Positions 25,608 through 34,277 of a DNA stretch of 64,000 nucleotides are shown here, piece after piece; the first letter of the stretch is position 1; the number at the start of each line of letters is the position of its first letter. The stretch is from Phycisphaerae bacterium (GTDB taxonomy: Bacteria > Planctomycetota > Phycisphaerae > Sedimentisphaerales > UBA12454). The position numbers and the translations under genes were made by a program. Location: assembly GCA_041652575.1 (NCBI GenBank), contig JBAZHC010000005.1, forward strand, positions 62,001 to 126,000. The letters are read 5' to 3'. Below the pieces are notes generated by a model that was given only the letters and a program-made list of their open reading frames with translations, was not told the DNA's origin and searched no databases.

Positions 25608-27890
25608 ATGTCCAGTGTACCAACAAACGCTGAAAGAATAAGACGGCTGCCGTGGTGGTTCGCGGCGGGGATGCTTGATAACGTCCGGATTTCGCTTATT
25701 TTCGGGCCGGTACTTATCCTGTTTCTGGACGCATTAAAGCTCGATAAGGCCAAAATAGGCGTGCTTTTGTCACTGCCGCTGTTTTTTCAGATACTATCGG
25801 TTTTTGTCGTTCCGCTGGTAGAAAAAATCGGCTACAAGCGGTCGTGTTTGATTTTTTACAGTATTCGCACAGGAATATTGTCCGGACTTCTGCTTACACC
25901 TCTAATCGTCCGGTATTTCGGCCCAGGCGGAGCATTTCTGTGGGTTGGTTTTATAATGCTCATATTTTCAATATCACTGGCAATCAGTCTTACCGCAGCG
26001 GGGCCGTGGGGGCAGGAAATTTTGCCGACAAATATCCGAAGCAAAGTGATTGCGCTTAATACTTTCCTGTGCGGTCTGGTAGTCATTAGCGGGACGTGGT
26101 TCGCCGGTTTCTGGCTCGAACGGTCAAGCGGGCTTGGCGGCTTTATGTTCCTGATAACCATAGGAATAATATTCGGTTTTTCGAGTATAACCAGCCATTT
26201 ATTTTTTCCGGGCGGAGGCAGGATAAAAAAAGAAAGCCCCGGCAGAGAACATATAGAAAATATGCTCATAGCTTTCAAAGATAAGGATTTCGTGCGGCTC
26301 CTTGCCGGTATCGGAGTGTTCATCTTTATCGTTCAGGGAGTGGCGTCATTTGTTCCTCTTTTTATGAAAGACATCGTCGGTATAAACAGCGGCAGAGTCG
26401 TATTTCTGACAATGTGGACGACGGCGGGAACTTTGATAGCGGTTTATTTCTGGGGCTGGGCCGCCGACAGGTTCGGCGGAAAACCCGTATTTCTTACCGG
26501 TATAATGTTTCATATAATTCTTCCGGTTTTGTGGTATCTTGTCCCCCGCCATCATGGAAATATAAGTTATTTTGCCGCATCGGCAGTATCGTTTGCGGCC
26601 GGGCTTATGTGCGTCGCATATTTAATAGGTATCGACAGGTATCTTTTTCTTACGGCGATACCTGCTGATAAAAAAGCTTCATATCACGCGGTCTGGTTTG
26701 GCCTGACAGGCCTGTGCGCCAGCATGGGACCAATGGCGGTCGGAGTCGCTCTGAAATGGTTTTCCGGGCTCGACAATGTCGGCGTGATATTCGGACATAT
26801 ACGGGTTGATTCATATATTCCGGTATTTGCGATACATATGATACTGCCGGCAATCGGTATTTATATAATTCGTAATATAAAAGCCGACAGCGAATTGACA
26901 ACGACACAATTTGTAGGTCAGTTGTTCGAAAGCGTTCCATTCGGCCTGTTCGGCTCATTAAGTTCGATAATGCGATACCGTATGTCGGGCGAAGAAAGCG
27001 AAAGAATCGCCACGACGCGGGGACTTGGCCGATTGGACAGTCCGTTTAATACCGATGAACTTATTGAAGCGCTAAACGACCCGAGCTTTGATGTTCGTTA
27101 CGAAGCCATAGTGGCAATGGCGGCCAGAAAGCCCCACCGTAAAACTGTATTAGCTTTGATAGATGTACTCGGCGGCGCAGACATAGAACTAAGTGCGACC
27201 GCAGCATGGGCACTTGGGCAAATCGGCGATGCAGAAGCAATACCGGCATTGAGAAAACAATTGTCGGCACCGTATAGGATTTTAAGAGCAAGAAGCGCAC
27301 GAGCGCTTGGCAGACTCGACGATGTCGAAAGCGCACCTGAACTGCTCAATCTTTTCGCAATCGAGACGGACCCCGCTCTTAAAACCGCTTATGCCTCGAC
27401 ATTGAGCATTCTAAAATATGTGCCTGCTATGGAGCAGATATTCGATCTGCTGGCTGACGTTGAAAGCGAAGTCCTTCGCCGTGAGCTTGCACTGGCGGCG
27501 GCAAGAATCATCGGCAGCGAACGCACATATATAAAGCTCTTCCGCTCGGCCCAGAGCGACTGGTCGACTACGGTCAGCAGCGCAATACTCAAACTTAAAA
27601 AACCAATAGCAAAACTTAAACTCGACCCCTCGCTGGCTGAGATTATAGCCGTATGCGCCGACAGCTTCGCTGCCGAAAAAAGCGGCTGGGGAGTCGAACT
27701 GCTCTGGCCAATACTCGATGCGATGCCCAAAGACCAGATTGACCAGGAATTTCGAAAAGTCTTTACCGAATGCAGCAAACGACTGGAACAATTCGGCAGC
27801 CAGAGATGGGAATATACCCTGCTGGCAATACATACCTGCGATGTATGGCTAAGGGCCAGAATAGCACTCCAAAAACACCTATTACCGTAA
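25608..27890 (+). CDS. MFS transporter fused to C-terminal HEAT-repeat domain
   Basis: A 760-residue protein, start at 25608 where the first transmembrane region follows directly; an upstream in-frame ATG at 25533 would lie upstream of the predicted promoter. Residues about 15-415 hold around 12 hydrophobic helices of the major facilitator type, with a DRFGGKPV loop motif like the MFS A-motif near 284. After a basic linker, residues about 470-610 carry PBS-lyase-type HEAT repeats (for example VRYEAIVAMAARKPHRKTVL and ATAAWALGQIGDAEAIPALR), and the rest is alpha-helical. The HEAT part should be cytoplasmic and could bind a partner or gate the transporter. Substrate unknown. It is a single-gene unit. 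Confidence 0.85.
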   Translation: MSSVPTNAERIRRLPWWFAAGMLDNVRISLIFGPVLILFLDALKLDKAKIGVLLSLPLFFQILSVFVVPLVEKIGYKRSCLIFYSIRTGILSGLLLTPLIVRYFGPGGAFLWVGFIMLIFSISLAISLTAAGPWGQEILPTNIRSKVIALNTFLCGLVVISGTWFAGFWLERSSGLGGFMFLITIGIIFGFSSITSHLFFPGGGRIKKESPGREHIENMLIAFKDKDFVRLLAGIGVFIFIVQGVASFVPLFMKDIVGINSGRVVFLTMWTTAGTLIAVYFWGWAADRFGGKPVFLTGIMFHIILPVLWYLVPRHHGNISYFAASAVSFAAGLMCVAYLIGIDRYLFLTAIPADKKASYHAVWFGLTGLCASMGPMAVGVALKWFSGLDNVGVIFGHIRVDSYIPVFAIHMILPAIGIYIIRNIKADSELTTTQFVGQLFESVPFGLFGSLSSIMRYRMSGEESERIATTRGLGRLDSPFNTDELIEALNDPSFDVRYEAIVAMAARKPHRKTVLALIDVLGGADIELSATAAWALGQIGDAEAIPALRKQLSAPYRILRARSARALGRLDDVESAPELLNLFAIETDPALKTAYASTLSILKYVPAMEQIFDLLADVESEVLRRELALAAARIIGSERTYIKLFRSAQSDWSTTVSSAILKLKKPIAKLKLDPSLAEIIAVCADSFAAEKSGWGVELLWPILDAMPKDQIDQEFRKVFTECSKRLEQFGSQRWEYTLLAIHTCDVWLRARIALQKHLLP

Positions 27891-27998
27891 AAACATTTCC
27901 AACTAACAAGTTATTGCGACATTTGGAACATATCTTTTGATATTGTTGTAACTGTATATGTGAATATAAAAATTTTTAGTGATTTTATTATTCACTTG

Positions 27999-28027
27999 TT
28001 GAAGTATTAAAATGATTTTGGTAAACT
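27999..28027 (+). promoter_or_regulatory. Promoter for DUF1015 gene
   Basis: TTGAAG (27999-28004), 17-bp spacer, TAAACT (28022-28027), about 50 bp upstream of the ATG at 28080. Confidence 0.45.
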
Positions 28028-28079
28028 TCGCGTATTGGCTTGTAAATTCTTATAACATAGTTGTTCAGGAACAAGTGAA

Positions 28080-29375
28080 ATGGAAATAAAGGGATTTAAG
28101 GCATATAGGTTCAACCCCGATGTAGTCGGTCAGGCCGGCGATTGTATCGCCCCGCCTTATGATGTTATCAATTCAGTTCAGCAGGAAAAGCTCTATGAGC
28201 AGAATCCATATAATATAGTAAGAATAATCCTGGGCAAAAAAGAGCCGAGCGATAACGGAACGAATAATCAGTACAGCCGGGCAGCGGAATATCTGAAAGA
28301 CTGGTTTAAGAAAAACGCGATGAAACAGGATGACAAGGAAACTATTTACGCTTATGTCCAGAAATTTGAAATCGCCGGCAAAAAAAACACACGCAGCGGT
28401 TTTATCTCACTGGCGAAACTGGCACAGTTCGGCGCAGGTGTTCAGCCTCACGAAAAAACACTCGACGGCCCAAAGGCAGACAGGCTGAAACTCACACAGG
28501 CAACCGCGGCTCAATTCGAGCAGATATTTATGCTCTACGACGACCCGCAGCAGGTTGCGGATAAGATTATCGAAAAAGCGGCAGGTAAAAAAAGTATTAT
28601 CGAGTTTGTCGACGATGACGGAGTAATACACAAATTATTCCCGATAGATTCGCCGCAGGATATAAATCTGATTGTGAAAATGATGGCCCAAAAGGAAGGC
28701 CTGATTGCCGACGGTCATCACCGTTATGAAACGGCGCTGAATTATTATAACCTGACGAAGAATCCGGCGGCGCAGTGGCTGATGATAACTTTTGTGAATA
28801 TGCACAACGAAGGACTTGTTGTTCTACCGACACACAGACTTGTCGGGAATCTGAAAAATTATAATACTGATGAATTAATAAAAAAATTACAGACGAATTT
28901 CAAAGTAACCCAGTTCGAATATAAAGAAGGAAAACAAAAAGCCCAGGCTCTGATGCAGAAGAGAATGAACAAGGCTTTCGAGGAAGGGGTAAATGCTTTT
29001 GGAATTTATGACGGCAAAAGTTTTTACTTTATTTCTCTAAAAAATAAAGATGCTCTCAAATCGCTGGCGATGAGTGACGCTTCGAAATCGCTTGATGTGG
29101 TTGTGCTGCACAAGCTGATTCTCGATGGGCTGCTTGGTATCACAGACGCACAGCTTGCGGGTGAGGCGAATATCGAGTACATTAAGGATATAGGCGAAGC
29201 TGTTGACGAGGCTATTGCAAAGATAGATTCAGGCGAAAAGCAGGTTTTGTTTTTTATGAATTCGACAAAGGTCGAGCAGGTAAAAGCTGTCGCGGCGGAG
29301 AATGAAAAAATGCCGCAGAAATCGACATTCTTTTATCCCAAGATTTTCTCGGGATTAACTATAAATAAACTTTGA
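28080..29375 (+). CDS. DUF1015 family protein
   Basis: A 431-residue cytosolic protein of the DUF1015 family (HTH-like/SpoOJ-like in older annotation). The N-terminus AYRFNPDVVGQAGDCIAPPY and PYDVINSVQQEKLYEQNPYN are the family signature, and LIADGHHRYETALNYY near 210 is its other hallmark. In other bacteria the gene sits with serine-pathway genes (phosphoglycerate dehydrogenase and a class-V aminotransferase), and here such an aminotransferase follows. The two are separated by 485 bp that contain a broken GxxExxY element. The biochemical role is unproven. Confidence 0.9.
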   Translation: MEIKGFKAYRFNPDVVGQAGDCIAPPYDVINSVQQEKLYEQNPYNIVRIILGKKEPSDNGTNNQYSRAAEYLKDWFKKNAMKQDDKETIYAYVQKFEIAGKKNTRSGFISLAKLAQFGAGVQPHEKTLDGPKADRLKLTQATAAQFEQIFMLYDDPQQVADKIIEKAAGKKSIIEFVDDDGVIHKLFPIDSPQDINLIVKMMAQKEGLIADGHHRYETALNYYNLTKNPAAQWLMITFVNMHNEGLVVLPTHRLVGNLKNYNTDELIKKLQTNFKVTQFEYKEGKQKAQALMQKRMNKAFEEGVNAFGIYDGKSFYFISLKNKDALKSLAMSDASKSLDVVVLHKLILDGLLGITDAQLAGEANIEYIKDIGEAVDEAIAKIDSGEKQVLFFMNSTKVEQVKAVAAENEKMPQKSTFFYPKIFSGLTINKL

Positions 29376-29378
29376 TAT

Positions 29379-29824
29379 TCAGCCACAGATGAACACAGAT
29401 TTTTCTGATTAAAAGTTAAATATGGATGAATATAAATATCAAGATATAACCGGCCAGATAATCAATGCGGCTCATACGGTACATAACACTCTTGGTTATG
29501 GCTTTCTTGAAAAGGTATATCATAATGCAATGCACTTGTAATCGAGCTAAATAAAAAGAATCTCAAAGTTGAGTCTGAGAAGCAATATAATGTTTATTAT
29601 GACAACAAAATGGCCGGTGAATTTTTCGCCGATATCGTAGTTGATAAAAAAGTAATAGTTGAAATAAAAGCAACAGATAAATATGTCCCGTTGTTTGAAG
29701 CACAGCTTTTAAATTATTTAAAAGTCTCAGGCTTAGAAGTAGGTTTGATTTTGAATTTCGGACCATCTGTTCAGGTTAAAAGGATGGTTTTGTAAATAAT
29801 AAATCTGTGAAATCAGTGGCTAAA
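29379..29824 (+). mobile_element. GxxExxY-type repeat-bounded insertion (putative)
   Basis: The left flank has AGCCACAGATGAACACAGAT (29381-29400) and the right flank AAATCTGTGAAATCAGTGGC (29801-29820), roughly inverted copies of the AGCCACAGAT/ATCTGTGGCT repeat. They enclose a frameshifted GxxExxY gene. No transposase is present, so mobility is inferred only from the repeat boundaries and from its position between two genes that usually belong together. Confidence 0.45.
29422..29795 (+). pseudogene. Frameshifted GxxExxY protein gene
   Basis: The start frame from ATG 29422 reads 39 residues including GFLEKVY, the G-x-x-E-x-x-Y signature, and then hits TAA at 29539-29541. In the frame one base away the rest of the family follows without stops: ALVIELNKKNLKVESEKQYN, then FFADIVVDKKVIVEIKATDK and EAQLLNYLKVSGLEVGLILN to the stop at 29795. 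A single base missing near 29532 (between the ATG and CAC codons) restores one ORF of about 124 residues, the family's usual size. The function of the family is unknown; it has a PD-(D/E)XK-nuclease-like pattern. It could also be a sequencing error. Confidence 0.8.
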
Positions 29825-29860
29825 TAAAAAATTTAATAACTATTTTTTGGAGAAACGAAG

Positions 29861-30949
29861 ATGGTTGACTGGAAAAATCCGCCAAGGCTGTTTATACCCG
29901 GGCCCGTACATGTCCTGCCCGACGTATTGGAGCAATTGAGCAGATATACTCTTGGCCACAGAGGCAAAGAGTATTCTCAGTTGCACAAGGAAACTGTTGA
30001 CATGTTAAAGAAAGTTCTGTTCACGGAGCAGAGTGTCTTTTTAAGCACATCATCCGCGTCAGGCGTTTGGGAAGGCAGTATTAGAAATTGCGTTGACCAC
30101 AACGAAACCGTTCTTTGTACGATGTGCGGCGCATTCAGCGATAAATTCGCCGACGTTGCCAGAGCCTGCAGCAGAAAAGTCGAAGAGCTTAAGGTTGACT
30201 GGGGCAAGGCAACTACCGTAGAAATGATTGATAAAAAACTGGCCGAGGGCAAATACTCGGCGGTTACGATTGTTTATAACGAAACCAGTACGGGCCTTAC
30301 GAATCCGGTTTATGAAATAAGCGAAATGATGAAAAAGAAATATCCGGACGTGCTTGTGCTTGTCGATGCCGTCAGCGGTATGATAGGTCTGCCTTTGCAT
30401 TTCGATAAACTCGGCTGGGACGTCGTGTTCGCATCTGTTCAGAAGGCATTCGCGATTCCGCCGGGAATGGCAGTTTTTGCCGTCAGCAACCGCGCGATGG
30501 AAAAGAGCAAGAAGGTTACCGGCCGCGGATACTATTTCGATTTCCAGGAATTCGCAAAGAGTGCTGCCAAAGACCAGACCCCGACGACACCGTCGATTCC
30601 GCACGTTATGGCAATCAACTACCAGTGCAAAAAATTCCTCGCAGAAGGAATGGAAAACGTCTGGGCAAGACATAAAACAATGGCTGACTATGTCAGAGGC
30701 TGGGCGAAAGAAAATTTCGACCTGTTCTGCGAAGAGAAATACGCTTCAAATACCCTGACAACAGTCAAAAATACCAGGGGCATAGTTGTCGGCGATGTTA
30801 TCAAAGCTGTTCAGGCTAAACATAACACCATTTTCGGCAACGGGTACAGTAAATTGAAAGACCAGACTTTTAGAATCGCGCACATGGGCGATATCACATT
30901 GCAGGACGTAAAAGAAGTCTGCCAGTGGATTGACGATGAAGTAAAATAG
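29861..30949 (+). CDS. Class-V aminotransferase (serine-pyruvate/alanine-glyoxylate type)
   Basis: A 362-residue PLP enzyme of the SerC/alanine-glyoxylate aminotransferase group, probably acting in serine or glycine metabolism. FIPGPVHVLPDVL opens the protein, LGHRGKEYSQLH follows, and LVDAVSGMIGLPLHFD near 168 holds the PLP Asp. The Schiff-base Lys lies in FASVQKAFAIPPG near 198. GGAGAAACG precedes the start. In this phylum a protein like this may serve as phosphoserine aminotransferase; its neighbour DUF1015 supports the serine pathway, but serA is not in the window. Confidence 0.88.
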   Translation: MVDWKNPPRLFIPGPVHVLPDVLEQLSRYTLGHRGKEYSQLHKETVDMLKKVLFTEQSVFLSTSSASGVWEGSIRNCVDHNETVLCTMCGAFSDKFADVARACSRKVEELKVDWGKATTVEMIDKKLAEGKYSAVTIVYNETSTGLTNPVYEISEMMKKKYPDVLVLVDAVSGMIGLPLHFDKLGWDVVFASVQKAFAIPPGMAVFAVSNRAMEKSKKVTGRGYYFDFQEFAKSAAKDQTPTTPSIPHVMAINYQCKKFLAEGMENVWARHKTMADYVRGWAKENFDLFCEEKYASNTLTTVKNTRGIVVGDVIKAVQAKHNTIFGNGYSKLKDQTFRIAHMGDITLQDVKEVCQWIDDEVK

Positions 30950-30972
30950 CCCCTGTCATTCGAAAAACCCTC

Positions 30973-31004
30973 AAAAGGCCGGCAAAAACCGGCCTTTTTA
31001 TTTT
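30973..31004 (+). terminator. Intrinsic terminator of aminotransferase gene
   Basis: AAAGGCCGG (30974-30982) pairs with CCGGCCTTT (30989-30997) and a T-rich tract follows. Confidence 0.85.
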
Positions 31005-31090
31005 ACACTGCCATACTGTTGGCACTGGGGGCGGATAGTTGTAGAGAAATCCCTCTTATTTGGCGATTGTTAAGACTGGATACTTTTTGC

Positions 31091-31169
31091 AGTCGCTTTT
31101 GGCAGAGTTTAGCCCCTCGTGGGCGGCGGTGCTGTGACCGCGTCCAGCTCAGCCATAAGCGACTTTTTT
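31091..31169 (+). ncRNA. Candidate structured RNA with three-way junction and T-run
   Basis: AGTCGCTTTTGGC (31091-31103) pairs with GCCATAAGCGACT (31152-31164) with one mismatch. Inside are two small hairpins, GCCC-CTCGT-GGGC (31112-31124) and GCGGT-GCTGTG-ACCGC (31126-31141), giving a three-way-junction shape. Six T residues follow directly, as at the end of a small RNA. A further hairpin, TGCCA-TACTGT-TGGCA (31009-31024), lies upstream. The aminotransferase already has its own terminator at 30973-31004, so this second structure needs another explanation. No promoter was identified with confidence and no known RNA family was recognised. Confidence 0.4.
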
Positions 31170-31470
31170 ATTCAAAATTATAATGTTTTTTTACAGCCTC
31201 AGATACCTGCCAGGTACATTTCAGGCCGTTGGGGAAAATAACAAGGTCGCCGGGGCCGAATGAAACCACCCCGCTCGCCGTAAGGCGTCCCTCACGGGAG
31301 CCGGGCCTGTCTTTTACGGTAACTTTGCCCTCTAAAATCAGGCAGGTCTCTTTTTGGGTATAATCCCAGTCAAATGTGCTCACTCCGCAGGTCCATATCG
31401 GCCAGGTTTTACATTCCTTTATTTCCGACTCGGCTGGTTTTCTGACGATAACATCTTTAATAGTAGGCAT
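31168..31470 (-). CDS. Cupin domain protein
   Basis: A 100-residue single-domain cupin of the cupin_3 (DUF861, EutQ/ureidoglycine-type) group. The barrel shows WPIWTCGVSTFDWDYTQKET, then LILEGKVTVKDR and VSFGPGDLVIFPNGLKCTW. It lacks the usual His-x-His of metal cupins in motif 1, so a metal-catalysed reaction is uncertain. AGGAGC precedes the start. It is a single gene bordered by a REP-like repeat upstream and the candidate RNA downstream, whose T-run overlaps its stop codon. Confidence 0.85.
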   Translation of the reverse strand: MPTIKDVIVRKPAESEIKECKTWPIWTCGVSTFDWDYTQKETCLILEGKVTVKDRPGSREGRLTASGVVSFGPGDLVIFPNGLKCTWQVSEAVKKHYNFE

Positions 31471-31485
31471 TTGAAGCTCCTTAAC

Positions 31486-31513
31486 TTAGCCACTAAGGCA
31501 CAAAGACACTAAG
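31486..31513. repeat. Single arm of the GCCACAAAGGCAC repeat
   Basis: TTAGCCACTAAGGCACAAAG and the following ACACTAAG match the arms of the repeats at 9104-9212 and 15134-15213. No second arm was seen, so it is a half copy. Confidence 0.55.
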
Positions 31514-31629
31514 ATATTCAGATATTAAAAGAAAAAAGTCGAGAGTGCAATATTTTTGAGTTAAACGGTGGAGATAATGTCATTTTTACGGTAAATTATT
31601 TGTTCTATTATTTTTTTGGAATAACAATT

Positions 31630-32424
31630 ATGACTAAAGAGCAGCTTGAACAATTTAAGAAATGGTTTTACGAGTACGTGGCGACCTTTTACGGCAATGA
31701 CGAACTGGTAAATTATAATATTAAACTCAAGGAAGAGCATACGCGCAGAGTTTGTGCCGATGCAATGATAATCGCCGACGAACTCGAGATGAATCAGCAG
31801 CAAAAATTAATCGCTGAAACAATTGCTTTATTTCACGATGTCGGCAGGTTCGAGCAGTTTATAAAATACCGTTCGTACAATGATGTCGGCACCGAGAATC
31901 ATAGCCTGCTTGGTTTGAAGATTCTTGCCGATAAAAAAATTCTCGGCGGGCTCGATAAAAAAGAAAAGGAAATTATAGAAACAGCAATCAGGTTCCACGG
32001 CGAAAAAGATTTGCCCGGCGGACTGGGCGGCGAAACAGAGCTTTTCGCAAAACTAATTCGCGATACAGACAAACTCGACATCTATTATGTGATAATAAGC
32101 AGGCTGGAGGATTTTCTCAAAAATCCCGAAAAGGCTATGGCTACTTTTGGGTTTTATAAAAAAGACGGATATTCGGAAAATATTATCGAGGCAATCATCA
32201 CGAATCACACGGTCGGCTATGAGAATATTAAATCAATCAACGATATGTTAATTGTGATGCTCGGCTGGGTAACAGACATAAATTTTGCCGTTACGTTTAA
32301 AGAAATTAAGAAACGCGGACTTTTTGAACAGATAATATCTTTCCTGCCCGATACAGAAGATATTCATAAAGTTGCAAAACATGTACAGAGGCATCGTGAT
32401 ATGAAAATAGCCGGCGGTCAGTAA
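31630..32424 (+). CDS. HD-domain phosphohydrolase
   Basis: A 264-residue protein from the ATG at 31630 (an upstream in-frame ATG at 31600 is less likely, as the GGAATAA ribosome-like site lies between). The HD metal-binding pattern is HTRRVCADAMIIADEL, then ALFHDVGRFEQF (His-Asp pair) near 85, then RFHGEKDLPG near 127 and IRDTDKLDIYYVI near 150. The fold is that of metal-dependent phosphohydrolases acting on nucleotides or second messengers; the substrate is unknown. It is convergent with the M14 peptidase gene, 7 bp apart. Confidence 0.85.
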   Translation: MTKEQLEQFKKWFYEYVATFYGNDELVNYNIKLKEEHTRRVCADAMIIADELEMNQQQKLIAETIALFHDVGRFEQFIKYRSYNDVGTENHSLLGLKILADKKILGGLDKKEKEIIETAIRFHGEKDLPGGLGGETELFAKLIRDTDKLDIYYVIISRLEDFLKNPEKAMATFGFYKKDGYSENIIEAIITNHTVGYENIKSINDMLIVMLGWVTDINFAVTFKEIKKRGLFEQIISFLPDTEDIHKVAKHVQRHRDMKIAGGQ

Positions 32425-32431
32425 AAAACAA

Positions 32432-33184
32432 TCAAAGGCTGATTGCTTCGATAAGCATATCTTTATAATCATCCCACAGTTTTTTAGAGGATAATTTTAA
32501 ATCTTCCTCGGAAAGCTCAATGGTGATTATCGGAATATTAAGCGTAATGCCGGCATAAGAACCGAAAGAGCCGGGCCGGGAGCCTAATTTGCGAACAGGC
32601 AATTTGCACTTCGACGCCAATCGTTCAGCTAATTTTTCTGCAGTACCATCGTAATCAATGCAGCCCAGCGAGTCGTGGAACGTGATTATATTATTCGGCC
32701 TGAATGTGTTGATAATTTTATAGAGGCTCCAGCTTTCCGGTTCGCTGAGCGCAAAGATGCCGTTTGTCTGGTCATTAATTCTATTGGCCGAAGGAAAATT
32801 TCTGTTAAGGTCGACTTTGTTTGCATTGCAGCGTGTTTTTTTGGCAAAACCGTCCGGGTTGACAAGTGGAATAATAATAATTGTTTTATCGCAGAATAAA
32901 TTCCTGTTTTCTTTAAGATAACCGCAGAAACGCTTCAGCAGTAAAGCCCCTGCCTGTTCATCGCCGTGGATTGAAGCGATTAACAACGTGCTATTCGGAC
33001 CATCACCGAATTTTGTATATCGAATTGTTTTGCCTTTAACCGAAGTGCCGAAAATATAATTTTTGACCGGAGCGGAACATTTGATTGTCAATTTGTCTGC
33101 CTGCGGCCTGATAGAGGCGCAGCCGCCGACAAATAACGCCGCAGTTGATATATAAAGAAGAAAAATTTTTATATTATATTTCAT
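32432..33184 (-). CDS. M14-family zinc carboxypeptidase-like lipoprotein
   Basis: A 250-residue envelope protein. The leader IFLLYISTAALFVGGC ends in a lipobox Cys. The M14 zinc ligands are seen as HGDEQAG (His and Glu, near 74) and ITFHDSLGC (His, near 168); VDLNRNFPSAN near 123 carries the substrate-binding Asn-Arg pair, and ITIELSEEDL near 221 the catalytic Glu. It is compact, like the MpaA murein-peptide amidases, so cell-wall peptide trimming is a fair guess. It follows the oxidoreductase gene by 5 bp in an operon led by glyA. Confidence 0.85.
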   Translation of the reverse strand: MKYNIKIFLLYISTAALFVGGCASIRPQADKLTIKCSAPVKNYIFGTSVKGKTIRYTKFGDGPNSTLLIASIHGDEQAGALLLKRFCGYLKENRNLFCDKTIIIIPLVNPDGFAKKTRCNANKVDLNRNFPSANRINDQTNGIFALSEPESWSLYKIINTFRPNNIITFHDSLGCIDYDGTAEKLAERLASKCKLPVRKLGSRPGSFGSYAGITLNIPIITIELSEEDLKLSSKKLWDDYKDMLIEAISL

Positions 33185-33189
33185 AAGTG

Positions 33190-34266
33190 TCAGGCAAAAG
33201 GGAATCTTTCTTTTTCAGATATTTCAAAAAATCTTGCAGGCGATTCCGGCATACCGGTTTTTGCGCTTAGATAGGCCGCCTCGATAAGAGCCATCGTCGC
33301 AAGGTCGAGACGGGGGCCGCTCCGCAGCTTGTATTTATCCGGTTCAAGAACCGCCCTGCCGAAATCAATGAACATTTCCGTTATGCACTTTTCGCTGTTG
33401 AGCGGATATTTGTGTTCGGCCGTTAAAGTATCGCTGCTGTCATAGACGGCGAGCCGATTGGGCGTTATCACAATATTGTTTTGATCGCCGTAGATTCTCA
33501 GCGGCGCCACTGTCGCGACGCCGGTTTGTTTTGCGGCGAGGAGCGTTCCTATCAGGCCGTTTTTAAAAACAAGCGAAGCTGTTACGGTATCTTCGCCGAA
33601 ATATTGTTTCGCCTTTTTGTCCGAGCTTTGATTTGTTATCAGTGCGTAAATCTGCTCCGGCAAAGAAAATTTTTCGATAACAATATTGAGCAGCTCGAAA
33701 CAATCGTTAAGCAGCACTCCCCCGCCGGCAAGTTTACTGTCAGCCTGTGTGCAGGAAGCGATGGGCTGAAAAAAATCGCTGCCGAACGATGCGCAAATAT
33801 TAATAAAGTAATACTGCTTTCGGTCGATCGTCCGCAGGTAATCGCCAAGACGCTCGAAACCGGGAGCGAAACGCGACGGTATCGCGGTAACGTAATTTAC
33901 ATTATTTTTTTCGGCGAGATTTATCAGTTCGGCGGCCTGGTCGAAATTCGACGCTGTCGGGATGAGCTTGATAATATGGCATTTTTTATTTATCGCGGCC
34001 TTGATGAAATCGACGCATTTATAAACAGGCTCTGCGACGATAAGCACCTCCGGCTGGTTCTGCAGAATAAACTGCCGGTAATCGTCGAAAGCCGTGCAGT
34101 TATATTTTTGCGAGACCCGCGATGCGTTTGTTAAATTACTGTCGGCAATCGAGACGATTTCATACAAACCTGTCGCGCAGGCCAGTTCGAGCAGAGTCTC
34201 TGTCCCGGCATTTAAACCCAGGCAGGCGGTTTTAAGTTTGCCTGTATTCATATAAAGCTGTTCCAT
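33190..34266 (-). CDS. Gfo/Idh/MocA-type oxidoreductase-like protein
   Basis: A 358-residue protein with the fold of NAD(P)-dependent sugar dehydrogenases. The N-terminal Rossmann region (ACLGLNAGTETLLELACATG) has a poor glycine motif compared with the GxGxxG norm. The usual EKP motif is replaced by KLIPTAS, where the family's catalytic Lys would be followed by Pro. This suggests an altered or non-enzymatic member. The C-terminal alpha/beta domain fills about 130-350. It lies between glyA (11 bp) and the M14 gene (5 bp). Confidence 0.75.
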   Translation of the reverse strand: MEQLYMNTGKLKTACLGLNAGTETLLELACATGLYEIVSIADSNLTNASRVSQKYNCTAFDDYRQFILQNQPEVLIVAEPVYKCVDFIKAAINKKCHIIKLIPTASNFDQAAELINLAEKNNVNYVTAIPSRFAPGFERLGDYLRTIDRKQYYFINICASFGSDFFQPIASCTQADSKLAGGGVLLNDCFELLNIVIEKFSLPEQIYALITNQSSDKKAKQYFGEDTVTASLVFKNGLIGTLLAAKQTGVATVAPLRIYGDQNNIVITPNRLAVYDSSDTLTAEHKYPLNSEKCITEMFIDFGRAVLEPDKYKLRSGPRLDLATMALIEAAYLSAKTGMPESPARFFEISEKERFPFA

Positions 34267-34277
34267 CAGCGGACAAA

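Noticed and set aside
29610..29795. Independent small gene in the GxxExxY region
   Set aside because: Together with the upstream 39-codon frame it reconstructs a single GxxExxY protein; it is the downstream half of a frameshifted gene.
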